Assembly (NCBI GenBank): GCA_002118135.1
Contig: BDIU01000286.1
Span: 186,001-250,000 of the forward strand
DNA from: Trebouxia sp. TZW2008
Lineage: Eukaryota; Chlorophyta; Trebouxiophyceae; Trebouxiales; Trebouxiaceae
DNA length: 64,000 bases
Direction: 5' to 3'
Shown: positions 33,101 to 44,100 of the stretch, piece after piece
Position numbering within the stretch: the stretch's first letter is position 1
Layout of the letters: each line of letters opens with the position of its first letter
The notes under the pieces: model-generated
Seen by the model: only the letters and a program-made list of their open reading frames with translations
Databases searched by the model: none
What the model was told of the DNA's origin: nothing
Position numbers and translations under genes: made by a program

Positions 33101-35485
33101 AAGTTTAAACTTTAAAAGACACTGTGTACACTCTGCAGGGTGAAAGTGGCTTACTGGTGCGGTTCTCCAGAAGCTCAACAGGCTCTGCAGTGGGATGCAG
33201 CCACTGCGTCGCCAAGTTGTGGCCCCGCTGCAGGCTCTCCTTGTGGCTGATGCATTCATTGATGCTGCGGCTTGTCAACAGGCTTCCAAGCTTGCACATG
33301 AGCAGCAGATCATCTGGAGTCAACTCTCCATCCTGCATGAGACACAATAAAGCTGAGCATGAACGATGCAGACCCACATCAGTGCTGGCTATCCTCGTGG
33401 CTGATGCATTCATTGTTGCTGCAAGTTGCCAACAGGCTTCCAAGCTTGCACATGAGCAGCAGATCACCCGGATTCAACTCTCCATCCTGCAATATGCATG
33501 TCCAATTAGCAGTAAAGATGCAGCCCAACATGACTGCATAATTGCAAGCCACATGCCAAGGAGTGCTACATGCAGCCTGATATGAGTGCAGGACTGTTAA
33601 TGACATTTTCAGGGGTACAAGCAGCAATGTATGCAGCCCAACATGAACGCAGGTCTTCACGCTGAAAGGCAAGAAAGTTTGTGTCATTGGGCATCAGCTT
33701 GAGAGTGTTCAATACCCAAGAGCAGGTCCAAGATGCCTCTATAGCAGGAAGCAGCAACAGTCACCACGGAGTTGCTGCATGCAGCGATGTGCAGGCAGCG
33801 TGGACTTAGTCGTACACATTGCGCAGATAGCCCATTGCAAGGGGAGCTGTATATACCCGGTCACAATGGGCCCAGGGGCTGGTACATGCAGTGTCATTCA
33901 CGACATGTGGTTCTGTTGATGTGCATTTTACAAGCAGAACATTGCATAGGGAGACTCACTTACCCGGTCAGGGAAGTGGTGGTTGTAGAAAGACAGGCAA
34001 GCGTCCCTCTCCAGTCCCACCATGATGCCAGGCTTGTCAAAGTCAAAAGTCTGCAGCAGCAATACAGCATGTTGTTGACAGTCAGGTCTGCAAGAGCATA
34101 GCATGCTGTTTAAACTGAAAACCTTAGCAAGGCAGCAGAGACCCAGCTACAATTGTAAGCTCCTTTGACTTCTGTGAGAGCAGCAGAGACCCATGTGCAA
34201 ATGCAAGCTTGTTCATCTTCTGTGCGAGCGGCAGAGACCCTTTTGCAAGCACAAGCTCTTCTGCATGTCGTGAGAGCGATAGGAAACCAACTACAGTAGC
34301 AAGCTTTGAATGCTGTGAGAGCAGCAGACACCTAGTTGCAATTGCAAGGAATTTTGACTGCTGCAACAGCAGCAGAAACCCAGATGCAAGCTCCTTTACC
34401 TGCTCCTAGAGAACATAGCGAAGCAATGACAGTTGCACGCTCTGACTGTTGCAAGAGCAGCAGAAACCCAGTTGCAGTTGCAAGGACATTTGACTGCTGG
34501 GTGTACCTGGCTGAAGTACAACAAAGGCAATAGCCTTTTGAGGGTCTCCTCTTCCACCTGGCTTCTGTGCTCCTGACTTACACCCTCAGGCTGTTTTGGT
34601 GTTGGAGGCGCCTGCAAGCAGCACAATCTTGGCACTCTTCTGTTGAGACACGGTCTACAACCCCAGTCATGGCTTCTCTATGCACCAAGCTTGCACCCAG
34701 CTGGATGATGAAGCCTTGGCAGGACGCATGTAAGCAAATGATGATGACGTCAAGACAGGGTCTGAGGAAGACACAAAAGAAAGGGTCTATGCCGCTAAGC
34801 GTTGTAACAGGAGCCTCTGGAAAGAAAAACGGCCCGGGAGTTGCTGCTCCTAGAGCAGCAGCAAGTAGCAGCAGCAAGTAGAAGTTTGATCTGTGGGTGG
34901 TCAACATAAGCATGATGTATGTTGTGCAGCAGCAGCAAGCTTAGCAGGCATACCTGAGCTGCAACAGTGGCCCTCTCATCAGCTATTGCTTTGTCAACTG
35001 CCTTCTGGACAGCAGTGTCGACCTCCTCCTTCTTGGCTTCTTCTATCAAAGGCATCAACCTTTTCAGCTCTTCACTGATAGCCAGGGTGCCCGCTTTGCT
35101 GGCCAGTGTCTCTTTCTGCGGGTTGCGTCGAGTCACATGTCAAAGACGCATCGCAACTGCAACACAAGACGAGACTGCCAGCTGACAAGGCAACACTCGA
35201 GCAATGCACATGCATGTATGCAGCATTTCTCCAGGCAAAAGATGTCCGGAAGTGCAAACGCCTCGTTAGGTCAAGTCACTTGTAGAAAATCTGTACCTGG
35301 TCTTCGTTCAGAGGCTTGTCAGGCTGGGCACGCGCCTTTTCCTCCGTCCTTGAGATCTTCTCCATTCGCTTGTTTGCCCAACGCATTCTCTTCGTCAGCG
35401 CTGTGGCAACCGGACCGGCGCGCTCAGCATCATCAAGAGTCCCGCTTGTGACCCGATCAGCAGATTGAAGCCCGTTTTCTGCCAT
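30105..35485 (-). CDS. Caprin-like RNA-binding protein with C-terminal RGG box (576 aa)
   Basis: Minus-strand exons: 35485-35297, 35115-34954, 34611-34507, 34050-33964, 33332-33155, 32528-32359, 31775-31517, 31014-30675 and 30345-30105. All phases agree, giving 576 aa. The N-terminus (KRMRWANKRMEKISRTEEK, PLNEDQKETLAS) resembles the helical start of Caprin proteins, which are known to work in mRNP and stress granules. The central part carries a conserved-looking block (FDFDKPGIMVGLERDACLSF, FYNHHFPDR, DDLLLMCKLGSLL). Exon 7 is Q/S/G-rich. Exon 8 has three in-frame repeats of the type YTNGPLPSEG. Exon 9 is an RGG/RGRG box. It shares a 375-bp head-to-head gap with LSM4, another RGG-tailed RNA protein. 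Caprin homology is by pattern memory; the RGG box is certain. Confidence 0.7.
31290..31360 (-). repeat. Downstream copy of Caprin-like exon 7 end
   Basis: Minus-strand sequence repeats QNGxL and GYHQDSV with the following donor-like 'aggtgaatgc', matching the end of exon 7 (31775-31517). No acceptor precedes it. Confidence 0.75.
31800..32015. repeat. (GGGCA)n simple repeat blocks
   Basis: Two pentanucleotide blocks, about 31808-31878 and 31985-32010, separated by CACATGCA-rich repeats, all in the intron before Caprin-like exon 7. They create an artefactual long plus-strand frame (AGQGRAGQ-like). Confidence 0.9.
32618..32702 (-). repeat. Upstream copy of Caprin-like exon 6 start
   Basis: Repeats GCLKRxMASDYSxVRPVPA of exon 6 (32528-32359) about 170 bp upstream of it. 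The acceptor position has changed from acag to gcac, so it is probably dead. Confidence 0.85.
32955..33070 (-). repeat. Downstream copy of Caprin-like exon 5 end
   Basis: Matches the exon 5 stretch around CATQWLHPTAEPVELLENR and its donor 'accagt', with many changes, about 130 bp downstream of the working exon. Confidence 0.7.
33395..33490 (-). repeat. Upstream copy of Caprin-like exon 5 start
   Basis: Encodes DGELNPGDLLLMCKLGSLL with an intact acceptor, against DGELTPDDLLLMCKLGSLL in exon 5. The frame stays open to the point of break-off near SHED. Confidence 0.88.
34120..34500 (-). repeat. Intronic minisatellite, unit about 60 bp
   Basis: About six diverged units with core 'gagagcagcagagacccag' followed by 'ttgca..tgcaag' fill the intron between Caprin-like exons 3 and 4. 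They touch the donor of exon 3. Confidence 0.75.
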
Positions 35486-35860
35486 GCTGCCAGCACCAGA
35501 AGAAGGTTGCAAATTACTGACAAGCAGGAAAGGCACACACTTTGATACTGGATCCGTTGCAAGCAGCCTTGATGAGCGCTCACAAGCTTGTGCTTTGTGC
35601 AAGGAAACAAGTTACGGCGTACATCTTGCCTCGAGTTACCTCTCTTTGCCTTCCTGGCTGGTTGCGTTAGACGACACGGCGAGCCCGGATACATATTGTG
35701 CTGACTGAACACAGCTGCTACAAAACAACGCGAAAGGCATCTGCTACTGCGCGCAAGAAGTGTCCCGCCAGCACCCCGCGGTGCAATTCATGATTCTGTC
35801 CGAACTGTTTCGCGCAACGTGAACGGCTGTCCCGTTCCTTGAGGCTTGCTGACTCACGAC
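35486..35860. promoter_or_regulatory. Shared upstream region of Caprin-like and LSM4 genes
   Basis: 375 bp between the two divergent start codons. No clear element is seen. The promoter role is inferred from position. Confidence 0.45.
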
Positions 35861-36932
35861 ATGTTACCGCTTTTACTACTGAAGACTGCGCAAGGCCATC
35901 CCGTGGTGACGTTTGCCGGCCGAGTGATCTCTGCCCAATGCTGCGCAAGTTTCCTGCTTAACCCGTTGATCTGCTGCAGCTAGTGGAGCTGAAAAGCGGC
36001 GAGACATACAATGGGCACATGGTGCAGTGCGATAGCTGGATGAATGTGCATCTGCGAGAGGTCATCTGTACCTCAAAGGTGCAGTAAGCGTATAACATCC
36101 ATACACTAGCAACACAGCACTGACAAGGACAAACTGCAGCAAGCCGGGTTTGTGTCATTCAGGATGGCGACCGCTTCTGGAACATGCCAGAGGCATACAT
36201 CAGAGGAAACACCATCAAGTATCTGAGAGTCCCTGATGAAGTTATAGACAAAGTTAGGGACGACAGCTATAACCGAGCTGGTGAGGCAAAGCAACGACCA
36301 TCAGCACGTCTGCCATGTTGTTGCAGAAGCGGCATATCATAGCCCTCAGCTTGCTTCAAGACCCGCCCACGACAGCATTTGTGCATGTGGTTGCTTCCAT
36401 GCAAGACGTGATTCATGCAGAAAGGTTTGGAATGATACTATCTTGTCTGACTTGCAAGTGTTGCACATCACATGTCCTTACAGTGACAGCTTCATCAAGC
36501 TGGCCTGGCAAGACATGATTTGGGCCAGCACTGCTAGCACTTACGCCGGCTTTGAAGCAGTCATTGTTGCAGCAGCACAGCCGACAGCACAGCACGCCCC
36601 ACAATGAGCTCAGCTGCAGTCAGCTCCAGATCCACAGAGCTCATCAGCTCAAACTTCAACTGCTTGCATGCATCACAGCACGCCAATCAACGGTGATGAG
36701 TCATGCAGAGAAAGGACCAGGTTTGAGCCACACACTCCAAGCACCTGTGATCAAATGTGTACTCTACTATCTCACAAGACATCATTTGATGCAGAGAAAA
36801 GACCAATTGGGCCAGCAAGAGGACGTGGCAGAGGTCGTGGGGGTGCAGGCAGGGGTGATGGTCCAGGGGGCCGAGGGGGCGCAAGAGGGCAAGGTCCTGT
36901 TGGTAGAGGAGAGGGCTTTGCCAGCAATAGAG
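35861..36932 (+). CDS. LSM4: U6 snRNA-associated Sm-like protein LSm4
   Basis: Subunit of the LSm2-8 ring on U6 snRNA and the LSm1-7 decapping ring. Exons: 35861-35905 ([15 protein letters not shown]), 35980-36078 (Sm1: [27 protein letters not shown]), 36163-36280 (Sm2: [20 protein letters not shown]) and 36795-36932 (RGG tail, [16 protein letters not shown]). All junctions fit. The intron before the RGG exon is long (514 bp) and contains a short imperfect copy of that exon's start near 36708. The 3' end is uncertain: the frame can read on to a stop at 37027, or a further exon may follow a donor at 36932. The family call is certain. Confidence 0.93.
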
Positions 36933-37572
36933 GTGTGTTCATCAGCATACATACCAGATGTCACATACACAAATGCAACATCAAGTTGCTGCAAGTTTGC
37001 GTGCGTGTTCCAGACCTGCGAGACTAGTCCCAATGCCGCATGCCCAGTAATTGTGCCCTCACACTGTCCAAGTTTGCTCCATCAGGACGTTCTGCGGTTC
37101 ATATGTGGCCAGTTGCAAAATCTGGCAACAAGCCTCACAGATGTAGGTGACAGCCGCCAGCACATCATCCTTTGCAGTAGCAAATTTCGTGCCAAACGCA
37201 TGCGCTGTGATGCAGGTCGTGGTTGAGAGCAGCTTCTTTTGCAGCGCAAGGCGTTTCAAGTGCAGTCTTTATGTTGAAGTCCTCCGTCATATATCTGGAG
37301 GAGTCAGTATACCCAGCAACATAGACATTGTGATAGACAAACTCAAAATTCTGTTCTCATGTCACTCTGACACCGCTGTTTGCAATTACAAAGCTAAGGA
37401 AGCGTGTTGGGAAGTATTCAAACAAGGGGGCGTCAGGTTGACCCATAATTTTTCTCGTGCATGGTAGTCTTCATGATCTATCTACTCAGTTCAGTAACAA
37501 ACTACAAAGGACTAAGTTGAGGACAGCCTGTACACCTGCGCAAAAGCTACAATTACATTGGCTGCATGCATA
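36933..37572. other. Convergent 3' region LSM4 / PCF11
   Basis: No convincing coding sequence apart from possible read-through of LSM4 to 37027. A 106-codon plus frame and a 66-codon minus frame show no recognisable family. Confidence 0.4.
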
Positions 37573-40469
37573 TCACACTTCCAGCTTTATTCTTTTGTCT
37601 AGATGTAGGGGCTGCTGCTGATCTGGCATAACATGGCTTGCTTCTGCTGATCTTTTATTGCTGGGTGCAGCTCTTGCATCTGTCATGTCTGCTACTGCAG
37701 TTGTAACAGATGATGGTGCAACAGTCCCAACTTGTCTTGACTCCTGCAAGCATGTGCATGCCAACAGATCAATTATCATCTTGAGCCTGTTTGCACACAG
37801 TCAGCACCACTACGGCAACAACGGCTTACTGCCAGTGAGCGCTTCAGAAGACACAGTCCTCAGCTGCTTGCACTGCACAGGGCAAGGTGTAGCAAAAGGG
37901 ACCGCGCTGGGCATTCACAAAGTCAGCAACTAAACTTTGCTTACCGCTGCATCTGGTGTTGGGCTCTGCTGACGTTCAGCAGCTGCATCTTGACTGCTGC
38001 TGGGTGTCCCTGCCAAAGTGCTTTCCAGCACTAGAGCTCCCTCTTGCAACCCATGCCTGCCTGCATCTTCAGCGTTCACCCTCACAGCATTCTTGTAATG
38101 CCATTCCTGCAGACTCCAAGCACCACTGTCAGTCAGTCTGCTTTGCTCACATCAGCACTGAAGGCTTGACATGGGAAAGGGCAAATGTGAACGCTGAGCT
38201 GCATACCTGATGCTTGTCATGCCAGAACTTCTCAAACTTCTCGCCTGACAGCGCACAACGGGGTTGGGCATCATCTACAGGAACACTGGCTGCCTCTCTT
38301 TGGGGCTCCTGCAATACAGCACCCATCAATGTCATCATTTGCCAGATGCAAAAGCTGTGCTGGATATTGCTGGTGCTTTTCAACATGCTGCATTGCTTGG
38401 TGTGACTCAGGTATGTTGTCCCCTGGGCTATCAATGCATCACTCAAGCACAGTTGTGCAATGTAAACATATCACAAAAGTTGCTTATCGGTGCAGTCCTG
38501 ATCTGCTTTTGTGTTGTCAAGTCAACACATACCAATGCAGCACATCGGCATTGCTGCAGTGTGCATGTATGAGGGATTGCTTACCTCTGGTTCTGCTTGA
38601 GGTATGCCCTCTCCCACAGCAGCTGCAGCAGTGCCAGCTACCCACAAGTCACCAGACACAAACCACTGTCTGGATGCACCAACCATGGTTTTCTGACGCC
38701 TTCGGCGCATGAACTGCATATCTAGATGCTTGGACCGCAGCTGTGCAGTTCTGTCCATTAAGTCTGTCAGGACAGCTGGATTAAACTCCTGCAGAAATAG
38801 TTGCCACCAGCTGAACGAGGTTTGCTGTGAGTCAATGCTGTTTGAGCTTGTGCAAGTCAGACCGAAAGCATGCACAGACGACCCTCAAACGCTCAAGACA
38901 CCAACGAAGTTGAGCTCCAGACAGCTGCACGAATGCTTGTTGGTGCTTTCGAACATTGACTGTCGTGGACTTGCACTTTATCTTATGATGCAGAGGATAA
39001 CCGAAAGATTTGGTGCACAAGCCGGACTGCCAGGTCGATGCAGCCTGTTTCGTTTTTCCTTTTAATAATTGCTCAGAACGACTCTGATGCACGGGACCGG
39101 GGGCAAAATCGCTCAATCTCGCAGTTTCTTGTCCACAATATACAGTGTTGGGCGACCACATGCATCATGTTTACACAATTTACAATTGATTAAACTGACG
39201 AATGAACAGAGCGCTCCAGATCTTCAGCAGCATGCAAAACAGTCGAACGACAGAAACTTCAGGAGACACTTGTGCAAAAATTCCCTGCAAATGCAAGAAT
39301 GCAACAGGCACAGCAACTTCACAACATGCAAGAGGCAGGAGATTATGAGAGACCATGACAATACCTTCAATCTGCTAGAGATGAATTTGCTGCCATCAGG
39401 ACTCATAGCTTCAGGTGTGCCTGCCCTGCTTGAAGGATGACTGTAAGAGACAGCAGGAGTAGCAGGCAACTGCCCAACTTGTGCAATTGACACAGATGGA
39501 GGGACAGTCAGCAAGCCAGAGCTCAGCAGCGAGGACAGCAAATTTGGCAGGACCAATGGCTGACTGCTGGGCTGCTGAGTCAGATGCTGTACAGGACCCT
39601 GCTGCTGCACTGCGTAAGATGGACGAGGCAACATCTGTCCAGCCACAGGCCATGCTTGCGGTGCAGGATAAATGTGCTGTAGCCCATTCAGCTGCAGCGG
39701 CTGCGTCTGGTATGTGCTGGCACCAGTGTGAGCTGAATGTTGACCAGCATAGTAGCCATTGCTGCTGCCAGTCTTTGGTAGAGCACCAGGGCCAGACGGC
39801 TGTTGCCAAGGCGTTGCCCTTGGATCCACCTGGTTTGATGTGATTAGACCAGCTGGTTGGTGGGAAACTTGAGCAGGCTGAGTTCTTTGCTTCAGGACTT
39901 TGAGCAGCTGAGATGGGAAAATGCCTTCCCACATAGACAACAGCTTGAGTAGCTGTGGATGTACCTCACGCTGCTGCCACGCATCAGAGAAGACCTGCAT
40001 TGACAGCTGCTGCTCAGGGAGACACATTGGCAACTTTGTAGAAATAGAGACAGGGCAAATTTGCAAAAATTTAGCTGGACAGACTTTGAAAACAATTGGC
40101 TGTGCTTCATGAATGGTATAGAGCTGATAAACACCTGAACAAGATTTCTGCAGAAGAGACTGATATATGGCTCTTTCACGTTCTTGACGATGCTGTCAAG
40201 CAAATACAGCGTGGGAAGCTTCGCTGATGGAGCAGCCTGTGGCAGAAAAGCACAAGTCAGTTTTGAGCCCGGCTTATCAGGCCAAGAGAGATCCTCAAGA
40301 AGATGCCTACCGACAGAATATGTCGTTCGATAGTCGCACAAATGCTAGCCGCGGCAGCCTTATTTTCAGCTGCTAGCATGGTGAGCATGTTGATATGCGT
40401 TTTGGACGCCCAAGTCAAGTCTGTTCTCAAAGAGTCCGCGTATTGTAGTATGAGCTCCTTATAGTCCAT
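37573..40469 (-). CDS. PCF11: PCF11-like mRNA 3'-end processing factor
   Basis: Subunit of cleavage factor II that links RNA polymerase II CTD to polyadenylation and termination. Minus-strand exons: 40469-40311, 40236-40135, 39994-39365, 38788-38585, 38308-38207, 38106-37945 and 37743-37573; in phase, 509 aa. Exons 1-3 encode the CTD-interaction domain (LTWASKTHINMLTMLAAEN, LYLLDSIVKNVKEPYISLF, QLLKLLSMWEGIFP). A Q/P/S-rich middle follows. Exon 4 matches the region after the first zinc finger (LDMQFMRRRR, SRQWFVSGDLWV) but its usual CxxC cysteines are absent. Exons 5-6 carry the second finger (CALSGEKFEKFWHDKHQEW, then HYKNAV) with only one obvious cysteine. The C-terminus is basic (DKRIKLEV). 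The start is the ATG at 40469; the longer upstream frame begins with TTG. Confidence 0.88.
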
Positions 40470-41102
40470 ATACGGGAGCCCGGCTTGCAACGCACCGAAG
40501 GGCTCCAAAATTAGGTGTACAGCCAGCCCCAGCCTTCCTTACTTTTTGCTTTTCACTCTTCTACGCTGGCAGGGGCGGAGGAAGCTTACAGATGCTGGCC
40601 AGGGGGCAGAAAACCCTGCCGCTGTGCACTCTGGAGGCCACCTCGAAGGGCTCACGCTTACACCTTGACAAGGTAAAGTGTACACAGAGGCGCCAAAACC
40701 AGATGCAAATGGATTGACGGGGCAGGGAATGTCTGGCACGCCTTCCAGCCAAGTTTAAGGATCGCCGTTTTCTTCTGATTTTCAAATCCCCAAGCATACA
40801 AAAGTCAGTCCCTGACCGGCTGCGCAGACGCTTTGAAACCTGCATCGGTTCTGCACTTGCAGAGACTCTGTGCGACCGCGCTAGCTTCCGCGCGCAACCT
40901 TTTTGAGCACCAGACTGCTTTCGGGAGTAATCTCCCAGGGCCTAGATAAGCATATTGCACTTCACCGCAAGCATCGTCATACAGCCAGCCTGTACCAGTC
41001 AGCAACGTTCAGGCCATAACACGGCAATCGCCAGTCAGGCTGCATTTCTGACCCTGTCGCGGGTTGCATTGTGACGACGCACTTTTCTGCCAAATTCGAT
41101 TC
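40470..41102. promoter_or_regulatory. Shared upstream region of PCF11 and RRP9
   Basis: 633-bp divergent gap, locally CG-richer than flanking introns. A 94-aa minus frame and a few shorter ones match nothing recognised. Confidence 0.4.
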
Positions 41103-44100
41103 ATGGCAAAGCTCAAAGGCAAAGCTTCGCACAGCAAAAAGCGTGTAGCGCCCGCTGGCAAGAAGCGTGCAGCTTCCACAGCATTTCCGGCAGAAAATGG
41201 CAGAGATGAGTTCTTTGAAGGCAGCGATAGCGACCAACCCAGTGAAGGCGAGGAGCAGGAGCAGCAAGTTGAAACAGCAGCAGAGAAGCGCCTAAGGCTT
41301 GGTATGCTGCATGCGCTGTCTGGCTTGCTTGCACAGCATGACACATTCATGGTGGCCAATGTTGGTCTTTTACATGCAGCCAAGGAATACTTGCATCGCA
41401 TGAAGAGTGTTGACCAAGGGGCAGGAGGCTCTGACTCTGGTAAGAACAGTCTGCTGACTTGTCAAACCAGCTTTGTTTACACAGAGCTCAAGCAAGAAAC
41501 TAAGGTTGTTCCAAATTGCAGATGAGGATGACCCTGACTCTCATGCAGCTCTGGGAGAAGCACTGAAGCAGAAAGCCATGGAGGTATTTGTTGCATCCTG
41601 CATGAACACATGACTTCAGCACTTTATGTCTTCATGTCAGCATTGAGGCTGCAACCTCATTTTGGTCTCTTTTGTACAAAGGTTCTTCTGTACATTGAAC
41701 TCACGGCTCTTTGGCGATGGCAGCATGATTTGTAGTCTTGTATGACAACTTGTCACGCGCAAATCTACCCAATGCAAGACAAGCCATCCCCTTGATCTGC
41801 CAAATCAGCCCGTCAAATCAAACATTTTGCTTTGTGCAGGCAGCAGGATACGCACAGCGCAAAATTGCACATCAGCTCAAGTTACCCAGCTTGCGATCAT
41901 CATCTGGTGCAGATGCCAGCACTTCTGGCCGTTTTGTACGCACAAGGCAAGCTTCTTCTGCCCTGCAACAGGCTTCTGATCAGGCACAGGTTGTGCAGAA
42001 CGGCCCATATGTAGCGCAGCAAGCTGATCTCAGCAGGGTTTGATGTTGGTGCTGACATTCTGAGTCTGTGTGGCATGCATAACCACCCCTCATGGCTGCA
42101 CATGGTGCAGCTTAGTAAGGTGCTATGTGTGACTCAGACTCCTGATTGTTGCTGCAGTAAGATGGCTGTCACAGCAGTATGTCTGAGCTCTGACGATCAG
42201 ACTGCGTACTGTGTCTCCAAAGATGGTAGCCTTTGTGCAATAGAGATCCTATCCGGCCGAAGAACCAAATTTGACTGGCAGCACAGCACAGACGCTGCTC
42301 AGCCAGGCACGACAGCTGAATGGGTCAAAAGGAAGGCACAGTCAGTCAGCAAAAACGCCCTTCTGGCAGTGGCCATCAGCTCTGATGACAAGTAAGACGC
42401 CAAGTTGTGTTTTTGTTGGTTTGTGGCACCTCCTGTCTTGAATGAGTTGTGATGCAACTGCTAACTGCAGCATTGCGTCCTGGTAATCTGCCTGCTCACC
42501 ATGACTGACTACGGTGAGATATGTGTGCTGTGAACATAGAACCTGGCTGCCTAGCTCTTGTGCCAGATTGTGTCCATTAGTATGCATTACATGCTTTGAG
42601 TGCAGAGTCGGCTGCTCCGCACTTGCAGCATAGTTGAAACATCAATGGACCAACCCTGGAGCAAAGCAGCCGGCTCAGACTGACCTGCTTTGCACCCTTT
42701 GATGATGCTTCATGGCGCCTGTCATGAGGTCATGCATTGCAACCAACAGCACGTGGGCGTGAAATACGGATGATGTATGTTTGGAAATGCAACAAAGTGT
42801 GGTTGTCTAAGCCAATGTTAGGGCAAGAAGGCTCTGTTTCAAGTGCTGTTGAGAATGTAATTTTAGCGACGTGACATCGCCTTTGAAGAGATTGTTCAGT
42901 AGCAGCCCATAACCCCTGGTGTCTGCACACAGGTACCTTGTAGTTGCTGGTGGGGACAAAAAACTACATGTCTGGGATCCCAACAGTCATAAGTACCTCA
43001 GATCTCTTGGTGGTACCAGCGGTCACAAAGACATCGTCACTGGTCTAGCATTCAGGGACGGAACACATGAGCTGTTCAGCTGTGGAGCAGATAGGGCTGT
43101 CAAGATCTGGAGCCTGGATGACATGGCCTATGTTGACACCTTGTTTGGTCATCAAAGCAAGGTCAGTATCAACAAACAGTCTAGTGTGATCGAGACCCAT
43201 CAGCCGGTCTGATGGGGCTCATGTCCAGACCTTGTCTATGCATCAAGATGAGGTTTATTTGACCCCTCTTAAAATGGGTCAAAGCAGTATGAACAGCAAG
43301 TTGTCATGGCTTGTGCCAACACCTTGTTCAGGCATGAAAGCAAGGCCAGTATCAACACAGAGTTGCCAATCACTGCAATGTGATTGCCAGGTTGATATGC
43401 TTATGTGAACATCTTGCTCAGGCACTAATACAAGGTTATTGTCAAGACAATATTGCTGTTCAGAAAGTGACTCAAGGCTTTATATGACATGCTCTAGCAC
43501 AGCAGCTAGGTGTGTGTGGCACACGTCCTGTCTTGCCAGGCCAGACTTTTTTGATTTGATGCTGAAGGCCAAAGGGTGCTTCATCGTCCACAATGAGGCC
43601 CAAGCGGCATCTCTTGGTCATTAGCACAGATTTGCTGTCAACCTGCAGTTGGTTTGTACCACTCAGGACTAATGCAACCATACGTAGTTTTCAGAACCTG
43701 CATTTCAAGGACCTGCATGTCTGCAACAGCTCCTGATTGCCATTGTCTTGCTGACAGCACCTTTGTGTTATGCCAAAAGCTGCAGATACATGACCGCTGT
43801 GTGCCTGGAATGTTGTGACTGCTGGGAAAAGCAACACATTTCACTCGGCACTGGCAAACTCAACATTGGCAAAGTCAACATTGGCAAACTCAACACTGGC
43901 AAACTCATTCATGCTGGAAAGACCAATGCATGAGTGCGGGCAAACTGGGCAGTTCATGACCCACTGACACATGCAGGTCTTGGCAATTGACATCCTGCGG
44001 CAGCAGAGAGCAGTCAGCTCTGGGCATGATCACACTTGCAGAGTCTGGAAGGTGGCTGAAGAGTCTCAGCTCATCTTCAGATCACATGGCATGGCTGTGG

